A DNA stretch of 36,050 bases from Chitinivorax sp. B (GCF_005503445.1 NZ_SCOH01000048.1:1-36050); one strand, 5' to 3'; positions 16,548 to 26,508 are shown, counted from the stretch's first letter. The notes: generated by a model not told the origin, from the letters alone. Translations and numbers: made by a program.

Positions 16548-18254
16548 ATGCTGCATGCCTTGTTCAATATCCTATTGTTTGCCCTGCTATCCTGCTTGAG
16601 CCTGCCGGCCAACGCTGAGGAGGATGTGCCATCTGCTACAGTACCGTATCGGCTCGACCAAGCCGGCCTGTTAATGGTGGCCGACAATGGCCCATTCCCG
16701 ACCGATGGTAACCAACTGCTGCGCTGGCTAGGGCAGCAGCCATCGGTACCCAAGATCAATCTGCATGGTGGGCGTTACTGGTTGTATGGCGAATTCCGCC
16801 ATGAAGATGCTCTTCAGGACTGGATCATCACCGTTGACAATACCTTGGTGAATACCATTGAGGCCCGTGTCTTCGGGCCAGATGGGACCATGCAGGCATT
16901 CTCCAGTGGGTACCAGCATCGTCTTGACTACCCACTACACTATGGCAAGCGCATCACCCTTGCTCCTGGGCTGACCTACCGTATCCTGATCCGTTTCGAC
17001 AGCCCCTATTTCCGCGCTCACCCACACTTTGAATTATTGCCAGCTCGTCAGTACGAACGACGGGCGATGATGGAAAATCTGGTGACAATCGGCTGCCTGG
17101 GCGCCTTGCTGGCGCTCTGCCTGTTCAATCTGTTCATCTGGTCGCAGGATCGGGATCGAAGCCGTCTGTATTACTCGATCTACCTGTTCACCTATGCCAT
17201 CGCATGGTCACTGGTATTCCACATACCGGCCACCCTGTTAGAGTTTCGTGATTTACGCTGGCACTACGTGCCATTCTTTCTATTGCCGGTTCTGAACACT
17301 TTGTTCTATATCGACTTCCTGAAATTGAATGTTCATCACCCAACATTGGCCAAATGGAGCCGAATCAATCTGATTCTGCCGCTGCTACTATTGCCAAGCT
17401 GCTTTATAGCACTGAGTCATGCTCACTTGCTGGCCACTATTGCAATCAGCATCTGGTTATTACTGGCCTTGATTTCAGGCGTGGTCGTATGGCGTCAACA
17501 GTTCAGGCCCGCCCGCTATTTTGTACTGGCTTTCGTGGCTTTATTGATTCCTGGCATCCTGATTCTGCCTGCCAATATCGGCTTGCCAGAACTGATCGAC
17601 CAATCGCAAATGTGGACGTTGGTAGGTGGCACACTGGATGGCCTGCTGCTTGCGTTTGCGCTGGCGGACAAAATCACCCTACTGGCGGAACAAAAAGACC
17701 AATATCTGCGGCAGTTGAACGATACGCTGGAGCTCGCTCATACCGACTCACTCACTGGCCTGCGCAACCGCTATGCGTTCAATCAGGTTATTGGACAGCG
17801 CTTTCAGTTTCTGGCGAACCGACATGACAAAACGCAGCAATTACTGATTCTGATTGATCTGGACGGTCTGAAACGCATCAATGATCGTTATGGACACAAC
17901 ACCGGTGATGAATTGCTGAAACAATTCGCCAAAGGATTGCAGAAGCTGGATCAGCACTGTGATGCTGCCTTTCGGCTGGGCGGAGACGAATTCGCAATTT
18001 TCGCCAGCCAACCGCATGAAACGGCGCTGCGGGAACAATTGGCGATTCTGGAACGCAAACTGGTGGAATACGGATTTACTGAGGCAGGTATCAGCTATGG
18101 TGTTGCCTACTCTCATGAGTGTGCAACACCAGATGCCTTATTCGACTGTGCAGACACCCGTATGTATCTACACAAGACGTCAAAGAAACAGAAGCGGGAT
18201 ACGACACCTGATTCGACTACCGTCACATCAGGCAGTCAGTCGCAACCAGCCTGA
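16548..18254 (+). CDS. Diguanylate cyclase with 7TMR-DISM sensory half and GGDEF domain
   Basis: 568 residues. A signal peptide (cleaved near ANA, about residue 24), an extracytoplasmic sensory domain of 7TMR-DISM extracellular type (to about 175), seven membrane helices (about 180-375), a short coiled linker, and a GGDEF domain (about 400-540). The GGDEF signature is intact (478-482), as are DSLTGLRNR, LIDLDGLKRIND and GHNTGDELL, so it should make c-di-GMP from two GTP at the inner membrane face. The RxxD inhibitory site expected just upstream reads Q469-H-C-D472, so product inhibition through that site is probably lost. The signal sensed is unknown. It stands alone and faces the oxidoreductase gene tail to tail. 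Confidence 0.93.
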   Translation: MLHALFNILLFALLSCLSLPANAEEDVPSATVPYRLDQAGLLMVADNGPFPTDGNQLLRWLGQQPSVPKINLHGGRYWLYGEFRHEDALQDWIITVDNTLVNTIEARVFGPDGTMQAFSSGYQHRLDYPLHYGKRITLAPGLTYRILIRFDSPYFRAHPHFELLPARQYERRAMMENLVTIGCLGALLALCLFNLFIWSQDRDRSRLYYSIYLFTYAIAWSLVFHIPATLLEFRDLRWHYVPFFLLPVLNTLFYIDFLKLNVHHPTLAKWSRINLILPLLLLPSCFIALSHAHLLATIAISIWLLLALISGVVVWRQQFRPARYFVLAFVALLIPGILILPANIGLPELIDQSQMWTLVGGTLDGLLLAFALADKITLLAEQKDQYLRQLNDTLELAHTDSLTGLRNRYAFNQVIGQRFQFLANRHDKTQQLLILIDLDGLKRINDRYGHNTGDELLKQFAKGLQKLDQHCDAAFRLGGDEFAIFASQPHETALREQLAILERKLVEYGFTEAGISYGVAYSHECATPDALFDCADTRMYLHKTSKKQKRDTTPDSTTVTSGSQSQPA

Positions 18255-18276
18255 GCAAACCGGGCTGATTGCGACT
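18238..18276. terminator. Stem-loop between convergent genes, possible terminator
   Basis: AGTCGCAA-C-CAGCC (18238-18251) pairs with GGCTG-A-TTGCGACT (18263-18276), 13 pairs with one mismatch and an 11-base loop. It contains the stop codon of the diguanylate cyclase gene. It lacks a clear U-run, so it may only act as a 3' stabiliser or weak terminator. Confidence 0.4.
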
Positions 18277-18280
18277 CAGG

Positions 18281-21200
18281 TCAGAAATCCGATTCCCCCT
18301 TGATGATACGCGGATAACCGCTAATGGCGCGGGATGCCTGCATGCCAGCCATCACCGCCGCCTCGACACAGCCGGCATTCAAACCCGTTCTGATCCAGTC
18401 TCCGGTCAGAAACAGATTACGAAAACCCGTCGCATTGCTGCTCAGTCGATGCTGAGTGCTCCCGACTACTGACAACACATAACGCTCGCTAGGATCAACA
18501 TTGGCGCGCCAGTATTGGCGATCAAAACGAGCCTCACCCAGCCCATTCAGTGGATCGGTCAACCATTGCCAATGGAACTGGTCTTGGTCCTGGCAATGCG
18601 GCCACAGCCATGTCAATTGTGTGCATATCTGGTTCAACGCACCAGCTTTCGCTACAGCCATCATTCTCGTGGGAAAGCTGTGGTCAGTACGAGGTGGAAA
18701 TTGACTGACCGGCAAAGCACTGCAGAAGTAGGCAACATTGCGAGGAGCATCTGGCGATTCCACCCAGTCTTCCCGAACCAGCAACTGATCCATGGATGCC
18801 CAGGTGTCGTATGGCTCGACAAAACCACTCAGTACCGGCTGCTGGCCATTCGGCGCATGCGTCCAACCCAGTGCTGGCAATGGCTGGTTCAGCCACAGCT
18901 GGTAGGCCTGAGTTGCCACAGTCTTGATCTGCTCGGACGTATTCTTCAATGCGGGGCTGTTTGCCAGCAATTGCGGGCATAAATGCGGTAGAGAACCAAC
19001 CGAGATGCCAAACACTACCTTGTCAAAATCCGCACCACGTTTCAATGCCACCTGTGGCAACGGCCGGCCGAATGCGCCTTGATAGACCTCGGGCCATTCG
19101 GTCCAGAATGACTCAAGATTGATCTGCCGGTCTCTCAACAAGGCAGCCTGTTCCGGCATCAATTGTGCGTAATTGGGCGCACTGGGCCAGCACCCTAACC
19201 CTTTGACCCATACCAGAGGATCATACTGATCACCACCTCGTACCAGATCCACCTGACGGGTCAGACGAATCTCTCCGATCTCGCCCTCTTCTGGCACCAG
19301 CTCTTCCACCTTATGAAAGAACTTGAATTTGACCCCACGTTGCTTGAGTACCTCATACATCGGTGTAAAGATCACATCACCCATACCCGCCTGCATCTTC
19401 CACATGATGCCGCCCTTGTAAAGGAATGCAATACGCATCATCGCACGCAGCAAAGTGCCAGCTTCAATGTTGGGTTTGCTGAAATCACCCTCTTCATAGG
19501 CAAAGACCAGATCATAAAATCCACGGACGGGTGCAGAATCCAGGCTGTACTCCTCGCTCGCACCATGCCGCTTGAGCCAGGCGCGGAAGTCGAGGTCGTT
19601 GATCACATCGAATCCATGGCGCAACACGCCATCCTCCAACATTCCGGACAACACCGCCACACTGAGATCCAGGCTGATATACAGGCGACGCAAAGTGTCA
19701 TCCCGCCCCAACAAATCATCGACAGTCTCTTCCAGCCAGTGACGGATGGTCGACAATGCGTGACTCAACACCTCATGCTGGTCATCATCCTGATCGTCCA
19801 GTAATTCTGGCAAGCTGGTGATGAAGTCCTGCAATGCATCGTGGAATACCCCGATATCTTCCAGCAATTCGTGTACTTCACGATTGACCGTACTGGCAAA
19901 GCGATTGAGCCAACCACCCTGTTGCGCTGGGGTAGGCTTATGCTGTATGGACCGCTGCAACACTTGGCGACGTTCACGTAAATCGCCCAGCCATTGCTTG
20001 ATCCAGCCAAACATGGAAATAGCCACCTGCCACAAGGTCAGCTGTTCATCACCATCACCAGGCACGCCGGGCAATATTGGAAAATCAAGATGCCAAGGCT
20101 TCCACTCGTTATTGATCCATTCCTGCAACACAATGTAACTGTGCGGTTTGAACGCATCTTCCCAAGTGCGCAACGGCGCACCATATGGGCGCTCCAATGC
20201 GTCATATGCAGCACGGATCATGCCAAAGGCGTTTTCATAGAAACCGAACCAGATATGCAGACCATGCTCTTCAATACGCTGCCCCAAATCGGCATTGCGC
20301 CCGCTGGCGCCCTTGCCACCCAGGCGCCAGCCCATCTGATAGACCGTGATGTCATAGTGGTTCTGCCAGCCTGGTTGTTCAGTCAGAAAGAAAGCGGTCG
20401 TCATTGACCCGACGCCACCACCCAATATGGCGATCTTTTCTGGTTGGATACGTGAATTGTCGACCAGCTCCTCACCTGCCGTGACCGTGAAATCAAAATT
20501 GATTTCAAATGGCATCAACACTGGCTGTTCACCCAACTTCAAACCCAATGTCTCATTCAGCGGAAAGCTGTCCATCACATGCAAAACGCACTGGTAGTCG
20601 TGACCCAGTAACCGCCCACCATGCACCGTATTGACCTCGGCAGGTGCCGCCACCACCGCTTGATAAACCGCCCGTAAACCAGCACTGTCCGGAAACTGCT
20701 TGAGAAAGATCTGATCCACCCGCGGTTTCATCAACAACGATGCGGCATTCGCCCAACCTTCGGCATCCAGATCCAGGAAATCCGGTATGGCCTTGATCAA
20801 CTCACCTGCTTGCTCCAACAAGTCAAGAAAATCACGTACGGGCTGATGCTCGCGAGACGCCCCTACCGCGTTGATTTCCAGCAACGTATTCCAAGCAATC
20901 TCAGTGCCTGGTGCAAAAACCTTGAAGGCCTTGGTGGATAATGAGAAACGCCGGACGTCACCATGTGGCGAGGGCATTTCGTACCGACATTGATACTTTG
21001 GGTAACCATACAATTCGCGACCATTGATCAAGGCCATGCAATCGTCGACCCAGATATGGCAGGGATACCAGAACAAACGCTCAATCTTGCCGTTGTCCCG
21101 ATCCATCTGCCCGACCATCACCCAAGTGACAATGTCGATTTCCGTGATCCAGCCCTTATCGCGATCAGCCGGGTAATCAGAATGGGCATGACTTACCTTG

Positions 21201-21409
21201 GTAAAAGTCAGCATCACATAGGGTGACAAGGCTTTGAAACGCAACCTGCCTGATGCTGCCGCATTCAACGTGCCATCAACGGTCTGCTGTAGCCGGGCAA
21301 GCTCACCCTTGATGAAAAAACCGTACATGTCGGCTTGCTGTAAGGCCAGCGGGGAACGCATGTTGACGGAACCAGGCGGGTAAAGATACGGCGGACGAGT
21401 GGTGGTCAT
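18281..21409 (-). CDS. Acetoacetate-decarboxylase-like domain fused to a FAD-dependent desaturase-like oxidoreductase
   Basis: 1042 residues. Residues 1 to about 310 resemble acetoacetate decarboxylase: the block NGRELYGYPKYQ (K138) corresponds to the family's active-site PKK segment, with one lysine kept and the next replaced by Tyr if the alignment holds. From about 325 a dinucleotide-binding Rossmann motif ILGGGVGSMTTAFFL (GGGVGS 330-335) opens a flavin amine-oxidase/carotenoid-desaturase-like domain, with GWRLGGKGASGRN and EEHGLHIWFGFYENAF (H382, H385), which parallels the desaturase motif. The C-terminus LFLTGDWIRTGLNAGCVEAAVMAG is the classic second FAD-contact motif. The likely product is an FAD enzyme acting on a hydrophobic substrate; the substrate is unknown. 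There are no carotenoid or terpene genes nearby. Transcribed alone, divergent from the DUF3142 gene. Confidence 0.88.
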   Translation of the reverse strand: MTTTRPPYLYPPGSVNMRSPLALQQADMYGFFIKGELARLQQTVDGTLNAAASGRLRFKALSPYVMLTFTKVSHAHSDYPADRDKGWITEIDIVTWVMVGQMDRDNGKIERLFWYPCHIWVDDCMALINGRELYGYPKYQCRYEMPSPHGDVRRFSLSTKAFKVFAPGTEIAWNTLLEINAVGASREHQPVRDFLDLLEQAGELIKAIPDFLDLDAEGWANAASLLMKPRVDQIFLKQFPDSAGLRAVYQAVVAAPAEVNTVHGGRLLGHDYQCVLHVMDSFPLNETLGLKLGEQPVLMPFEINFDFTVTAGEELVDNSRIQPEKIAILGGGVGSMTTAFFLTEQPGWQNHYDITVYQMGWRLGGKGASGRNADLGQRIEEHGLHIWFGFYENAFGMIRAAYDALERPYGAPLRTWEDAFKPHSYIVLQEWINNEWKPWHLDFPILPGVPGDGDEQLTLWQVAISMFGWIKQWLGDLRERRQVLQRSIQHKPTPAQQGGWLNRFASTVNREVHELLEDIGVFHDALQDFITSLPELLDDQDDDQHEVLSHALSTIRHWLEETVDDLLGRDDTLRRLYISLDLSVAVLSGMLEDGVLRHGFDVINDLDFRAWLKRHGASEEYSLDSAPVRGFYDLVFAYEEGDFSKPNIEAGTLLRAMMRIAFLYKGGIMWKMQAGMGDVIFTPMYEVLKQRGVKFKFFHKVEELVPEEGEIGEIRLTRQVDLVRGGDQYDPLVWVKGLGCWPSAPNYAQLMPEQAALLRDRQINLESFWTEWPEVYQGAFGRPLPQVALKRGADFDKVVFGISVGSLPHLCPQLLANSPALKNTSEQIKTVATQAYQLWLNQPLPALGWTHAPNGQQPVLSGFVEPYDTWASMDQLLVREDWVESPDAPRNVAYFCSALPVSQFPPRTDHSFPTRMMAVAKAGALNQICTQLTWLWPHCQDQDQFHWQWLTDPLNGLGEARFDRQYWRANVDPSERYVLSVVGSTQHRLSSNATGFRNLFLTGDWIRTGLNAGCVEAAVMAGMQASRAISGYPRIIKGESDF

Positions 21410-21612
21410 CTCGTGTCATCCTGATTGGTGCACAAACAAGCCGGTACATGTCAGCATGCGAACTTGAAACCAGCTTGCGGCAAGTTATCGATATGTGGAT
21501 ATGAAAAACTTGCGAAGGATAGTGCAGGACACTGCTGAAAGCCAGCCTACATGCGGCTTATCAGGAAAATGCCGAGGCGGACAACCGGCCAGCTTTACGA
21601 CATAATCATGCA

Positions 21613-22371
21613 ATGCTCATGAAACCCATGCTTTTAAGAATGCGCATCTGGCTGTCCGGCTTGCTATGGCTGACGTGCCTTAGCATGTGTCATGCAGCGA
21701 CATCACCACCCGAAACCATGCTTTGGGTTTGGGAACGCCCAACCGATTTACGCTGGCTAAGTCCCGACAAGGCTGGGGTTGCCTATTTACGTACGATCGT
21801 GCTGTTGAGTGGCGAGCAAGCTGCCGTCAGTCAGCGACGACAACCGATACACATGCCTGCCACCCTGTTCAAAATACCGGTGGTCCATGTCGATATCGAC
21901 AACTTGCACCCGCCGACCTTGAACGACGCACAGTTAGTCACCCTGGTCACTGCCGTTGAAAAAGCAGCCGCTGCCAGCCAAGGCTGGGTACAGCTTGATT
22001 TCGAGGCTCGATACAGCCAGCGCGATTTCTATCTTCGATTGCTACAGGCCTTGCAACCGCTCAGATTGGCCGCCCCCCAAATCAGACTATCCGTCACAGC
22101 ATTGGCATCTTGGTGCATGCAAGATGCCTGGCTGGATGCCAAACTGGTAGATGAAATCGTCCCCATGCTGTTTCGCATGCATCGGGATGGCCCGGCAATC
22201 CGCGATCATCTGGCTCGACAACACCAGCTGCCAGTGGCCGCCTGCAACCAGTCGGTTGGGCTGCTGATTGGCGATCCGGTTACCACGCCCCATAACACCC
22301 GCCGCCGTTACTGGTTCAACCCTGGCGACTGGCAGGCAACGACGCGATTCGAGAAGGAGAATTCAAAGTGA
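21613..22371 (+). CDS. DUF3142-family secreted protein
   Basis: 252 residues. An N-terminal signal peptide ends near CHA (residue 28). The mature start MLWVWERPTDLRWLSPDKAGVAYL and the segment QPIHMPATLFKIPVVHVDID match the DUF3142 pattern; WVQLDFEARYSQRDFY in the middle suggests a TIM-barrel-like glycosidase fold with acidic residues, but activity is not established for the family. The start could be any of three Met codons at 21613, 21619 or 21628; none has a strong ribosome site. Its stop overlaps the next gene's GTG (GTGA), so the two are translationally coupled and probably act together in the envelope. Confidence 0.8.
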   Translation: MLMKPMLLRMRIWLSGLLWLTCLSMCHAATSPPETMLWVWERPTDLRWLSPDKAGVAYLRTIVLLSGEQAAVSQRRQPIHMPATLFKIPVVHVDIDNLHPPTLNDAQLVTLVTAVEKAAAASQGWVQLDFEARYSQRDFYLRLLQALQPLRLAAPQIRLSVTALASWCMQDAWLDAKLVDEIVPMLFRMHRDGPAIRDHLARQHQLPVAACNQSVGLLIGDPVTTPHNTRRRYWFNPGDWQATTRFEKENSK

Positions 22372-24632
22372 AACGTTTGGCACACCTATTGTGCATGAGC
22401 CTGTTGGCTGCCACACCAATGGTGTCGGCCAGCGGCAGTTGGGAACCGGAAAGCCGATTCTTCGCCAACCAGATACCTGATCGCTCGATTGCCTCGCAAA
22501 TCCAGCATCTCGGCGGTATCTATCCCGAATACCGAATTGCCTTCCTGGTTCATGCCTACTTGGCATTGAATCAGCTCCCCTTGCCTGCCCAATTGGCGGA
22601 TGACATGGATTTTGCCTGCTGTGACCAGTATCGCGACTACACCAGCGAGGCTGGCGGAGCCGCACAGGAATGGACAGATGCCGCGCAGGACTTGCTGGGA
22701 GATAGCAACGTGCCAGATGCCGCCAAATGGTTTGAAGGCCAATACATGGAAAGCCTAAACTGTTACGCCGACGCTTTCCGCAATGCTACCAACACGCTGG
22801 AAGCCAGGCAGAAAGCCTACCCACAGGACAGCAAATGGTTGAAAGAGTGGGCTACAGGCCAGAATATCGTCTTTGAAAACTGTGACAAACAACACATAGC
22901 CCCGCCCGATGTCCCGGCCAATGCCCCGGCATGGCTTCGGGCCGATCGTGCATATCAACAGGCTGCCGCCACGTTTTACCAAGGGGAGTACAACATGGCT
23001 GCTCAACGCTTCGCCGCCATTGCCAAAGACACCCGGTCCCCTTGGTCAGGTATCGCACCTTATCTACAGGCCCGCGCACTGGTACGCATGCTTGCAGCCG
23101 GTACAGATCTTGGCAGCGGCAAACAAGCCAATTCGCCAGAACAACAAAAACTGGCGCAAACCGTAGAGCAACTGTTGACCAGCATTCTGAAGGATGCAAA
23201 ACGCGAAAATCTGCACTCGAGGGCTCGCCGCCTGTTGCGACACACTCAAGTGCTGACCCTCCCTGCCGACACGCTACTTGATGGGTTGGGCACGTCGCTA
23301 CGCGATCCCATCAAGGCCAGCAGGTCTGATTTGGCCGCTGATTTCCGCAGCGATCTAGCCACACTGTCCACGGCCTACTATCGCGTCCCCAACCATACCC
23401 GCAAACCAGCCAAAGATGACCTGATTCAATGGCTGGATTGCATGAAGTCCCGATATAACGCCACCGACCCTTCTCCATTTGCAGCCTTGGCTCGCAATAA
23501 CTGGCAACAAACACGTAAGACTCATTGGCTGTTGGCTGCCATGTGGTTGAACGACCCAACCAAAGCCGAATTTACCCCGCTTATGGAGGCTGCCCAAATC
23601 CTTCATCGCGATCCGAGCAATCAAGCCTACTTGCCAATCTCCTTGCAATTGGCACGGGCCTTGTATCTGAAGCAAGACTGGCCTGTGTTACGTACCGTCG
23701 CCCTGGCACTACAACAGCACCCCGCAGTGAAGGAAAGCCCGTCTGAGCAGAACATTGTCAAATCCCTGTTGCTGCCAACGGCCATCTCACAGGAAGAATT
23801 CAAAAAATGGGCGGCTCGCCAAGTTGTTGAACGAGTGGATCCGGAAAGCGGCAAGCAACAGGCTGCCCAGGGTACTGCCGAGCAACAGTGGGATACAGAT
23901 GCGGTCAAACTGTTCAATCAATTACCACTTGTAACCATGGTACGTCTGGCAGAAAACCAGGTGATCGTGAATGAAAAAACCAATCTGGGCAGCAAAGGTA
24001 TATGGGAACTGATCTGGAGCCGTGCAGCCCTGCTGGAGGACTGGCCTGTAGCCAGACATGCGGCCAGCATGCAGCTCAAGCAATTGGCTGCAGCCAATCA
24101 GCCTGCCCCATCCTTGCTCAAACAGTTTGCCGAAGCCACCGATCCCATTCAGCTTAAGAAGCTGCATCTCTATCGTTTCGCAGCCAAAGATGAGGTGGTT
24201 ACTCCGCCATTGATGCCGCAAGACTCAATCATCGCCCCAGCGCCCTTGCTGCAGGTACAACTCACTGACATTTACTACGATTACAACAGCTATAAATGGT
24301 GCACTCTGACTGAAAGCAGTCAAACTGCCCGCCATATACCGCAATGGCTGACTGATACTGAAAAACAGGCTGCTGCTGCTGAGCAAGCCAAGCTAGCCGC
24401 CATCCCACCAGATTCCGTCTATTACGGCCAAGCCACCATGGCCTTCGCCAAGACCACACCTGATGACCCTGAAATTCCGCACATGTTGTCCATCGCGGTC
24501 AAAATGTCGCGTTATGCATGTCGCAAGCCAGAGGTTGGTACGACATCGAAGCAGGCTTTTCAGCTATTGAAGTCAAAATATGGGAAAAGTGAATGGGCAA
24601 CCCAGACCAAATATTGGTTTGAGGGGCGATGA
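22368..24632 (+). CDS. Large secreted helical-repeat protein coupled to DUF3142, function unknown
   Basis: 754 residues with a GTG start that overlaps the preceding TGA and has a strong ribosome site (AAGGAGA, 22354-22360, 7-base spacing). A signal peptide ends near VSA (about residue 21). The mature protein is mostly alpha-helical; a TPR-like helix pair is seen near 195-230 (RAYQQAAATFYQGEYNMAA). The N-terminal part has paired cysteines (FACCDQ). No catalytic motif is evident. The family commonly accompanies DUF3142 genes, which supports a joint periplasmic or surface role, perhaps in polymer handling (inference). No terminator is visible after the stop. Confidence 0.8.
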   Translation: MKRLAHLLCMSLLAATPMVSASGSWEPESRFFANQIPDRSIASQIQHLGGIYPEYRIAFLVHAYLALNQLPLPAQLADDMDFACCDQYRDYTSEAGGAAQEWTDAAQDLLGDSNVPDAAKWFEGQYMESLNCYADAFRNATNTLEARQKAYPQDSKWLKEWATGQNIVFENCDKQHIAPPDVPANAPAWLRADRAYQQAAATFYQGEYNMAAQRFAAIAKDTRSPWSGIAPYLQARALVRMLAAGTDLGSGKQANSPEQQKLAQTVEQLLTSILKDAKRENLHSRARRLLRHTQVLTLPADTLLDGLGTSLRDPIKASRSDLAADFRSDLATLSTAYYRVPNHTRKPAKDDLIQWLDCMKSRYNATDPSPFAALARNNWQQTRKTHWLLAAMWLNDPTKAEFTPLMEAAQILHRDPSNQAYLPISLQLARALYLKQDWPVLRTVALALQQHPAVKESPSEQNIVKSLLLPTAISQEEFKKWAARQVVERVDPESGKQQAAQGTAEQQWDTDAVKLFNQLPLVTMVRLAENQVIVNEKTNLGSKGIWELIWSRAALLEDWPVARHAASMQLKQLAAANQPAPSLLKQFAEATDPIQLKKLHLYRFAAKDEVVTPPLMPQDSIIAPAPLLQVQLTDIYYDYNSYKWCTLTESSQTARHIPQWLTDTEKQAAAAEQAKLAAIPPDSVYYGQATMAFAKTTPDDPEIPHMLSIAVKMSRYACRKPEVGTTSKQAFQLLKSKYGKSEWATQTKYWFEGR

Positions 24633-24921
24633 CGACCAGATCGGCCTTGCGTGTTCATTCTGGCTGAACACTTGAACCAACCTACTCTCCGCAGCGTATT
24701 GGCATGGTTGTTGAGAAAGTGCAGCATTCGGCCACCATCGAGGACCTGTTCAAGGCCTGTCGTGAGCGACCGCTAGTGTAGTGAAGCACAGCGCAAAACC
24801 GGAATGTATGTTTGATACACGAGGATAGTGAGCAGCACTTGCACCACAATCGCGGGCACGTAATACGATATTGAACAGGTTCGTAGAGATCAATCTGCCT
24901 GACGAGGTAATATCCCGCCGC
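24633..24921. other. 289-base interval with no assignable gene
   Basis: The spacer lies between the convergent ends of the 754-residue gene and rlmD. A small forward frame at 24704-24781 (25 codons, with VEKVQHSATIEDLFKACRE) reads like protein-coding sequence and could be the relic of a lost gene, but it has no ribosome site and I cannot name it. I see no terminator hairpin. Confidence 0.4.
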
Positions 24922-26226
24922 TCACGATGGTAGTTCGAACAAGGCCATGCTTTCCACATGCGCAGTGTGCGGGAACATGTTGACGACACCGGCGGAAACA
25001 ATCCGGTAACCGTGTACATTGACCAGCACATTGGCGTCCCGTGCCAGGGTAGACGGGCTACAGGATACATAGACAATGCGGCGTGGGCGATTGTGCTCTG
25101 AAAATGATTTGACCAACTCCATGGCACCATCGCGAGGTGGATCGATCAACATCTTGTCGAACCGACCAAGGGCATCCAAGATTTCCGGTGTCATTTCAAA
25201 AAGATTAGCAACACGAAACTCAGTCAGGTCAGCCAAACCGTTTTTGACAGCATTTTCCTTTGCTCGCTGGGTCAGGCCTTCACTGCCTTCCATACCCAGC
25301 ACCGCCGCACCACGGCGAGCGATGGGCAATGTGAAATTACCCAGTCCGCAGAACATATCTGCGATGCGCTCACCCGGCTGCGGATCAAGCATGGCGATGG
25401 CGCGCTCAACCAGTACGCGGTTGATCTGATGATTGACCTGTGTGAATTCGGTTGGGCGAAATGGCATGGTGACGCCAAATTCCGGCAAGGTATATGTCAA
25501 TGCAGGCGCATCCAATGGATAGAACGGATAGGCAGTATCCGGCCCTTTGGGCTGCAGCCAGAATTGCACATGCCACTGGTCGGCATAGTCACGCAGCTTT
25601 TGCTCATCATCAGCGGTCAGTGGCTCCATGATGCGCAGTACCATCACGTCCACATCCTGCCCGATAGCCAGTTCCACCTGCGGCATGCGGTCGTTGATGG
25701 ACAGACTGCCAATCAGCCCACGCAGGGGCACCAGTTGGTCAGAGATTCGCTTGGGCAGGATCTGGCAACTGGTCATGTCGGCAATGAAGCTGGACCGCTT
25801 TTCATGAAAACCTACCAACATGCCACCTTTTTTTGCAACCATGCGAGCTGACAAACGGGCACGATAACGATAACCCCAAGTCGGCCCATAGATGGCGGGC
25901 AACAAGCGTTCCGCTTTTACTTTACCGATATGCCATAGGTTATCCTCCAGCACACGCTGCTTGGCGGCAACTTGTGCTCCAGCATCCATGTGCTGCATGG
26001 AACAGCCGCCACATACACCGAAATGCGGGCATTTCGGTTTGACGCGCATGAAGCTTTCATTGTGTATCGTCGTTGCCTGAGCATTCTCAAAATTGGGCTT
26101 CTTGCGATAGGACTGATAGGTGACCGTCTCAAACGGCAAAGCACCGTCGATAAAGATAGTTTTGCCTTCTACGTGGGCAATGCCGTGACCCTCGTGGTCA
26201 AGCGATTCGATTTTTGCAATGGGCAT
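24922..26226 (-). CDS. rlmD: 23S rRNA (uracil-1939-C5)-methyltransferase RlmD
   Basis: 434 residues, as in E. coli. An N-terminal TRAM domain (about 1-55) is followed by the 4Fe-4S ligands C66, C72, C75 ([10 protein letters not shown]) and C154 (TSCQIL). The SAM-binding and catalytic part has [14 protein letters not shown] (290-303), DPPR (362-365) and the nucleophile motif [12 protein letters not shown] with C389. It methylates U1939 of 23S rRNA in the cytoplasm. The usual Asn after the catalytic Cys (SCNP) is Ser here (SCSP), a minor variation. Transcribed alone and leftward. Confidence 0.96.
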   Translation of the reverse strand: MPIAKIESLDHEGHGIAHVEGKTIFIDGALPFETVTYQSYRKKPNFENAQATTIHNESFMRVKPKCPHFGVCGGCSMQHMDAGAQVAAKQRVLEDNLWHIGKVKAERLLPAIYGPTWGYRYRARLSARMVAKKGGMLVGFHEKRSSFIADMTSCQILPKRISDQLVPLRGLIGSLSINDRMPQVELAIGQDVDVMVLRIMEPLTADDEQKLRDYADQWHVQFWLQPKGPDTAYPFYPLDAPALTYTLPEFGVTMPFRPTEFTQVNHQINRVLVERAIAMLDPQPGERIADMFCGLGNFTLPIARRGAAVLGMEGSEGLTQRAKENAVKNGLADLTEFRVANLFEMTPEILDALGRFDKMLIDPPRDGAMELVKSFSEHNRPRRIVYVSCSPSTLARDANVLVNVHGYRIVSAGVVNMFPHTAHVESMALFELPS

Positions 26227-26342
26227 GAAAACAACCGGCTGAATCTGATCAGGAAAACCAGCGATTGTAACGGATTGGATGAGGTTATGCCGAGCTTGTG
26301 TCGGCTGATCAGCCCCTATCCGTTACAAAACCGGACGAATCA

Positions 26343-26508
26343 CTACTCGTGAAAATCATGCAGTGTCAAAAAATCCACGACGGCACGGGTACCGTCCATC
26401 AATGGCAATGCAGCCACGTTATGGCGTGCCAGCAGGTACCATGCTTCCAGATGCCGTCGGGCACAACGAATCCTGTTTGTGGCACATCACGGGCACGTCA
26501 CACAGAGC
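26343..26508 (-). pseudogene. Remnant of a CBS-domain gene with a frameshift
   Basis: In the rlmD-PilZ gap the minus strand encodes, before a TAG at 26345-26343, RRHLEAWYLLARHNV then AALPLMDGTRAVVDFLTLHDFHE, which fits the last part of a CBS domain ('..ar.nv.alPvvD..g..v.flT..D'). Upstream, the neighbouring frame gives ALCDVPVMCHKQDSLC, which fits the domain's start. Joining the two needs removal of one C in a CCC run. There is no start codon or ribosome site in frame. I read it as a decayed C-terminal fragment. Confidence 0.45.
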
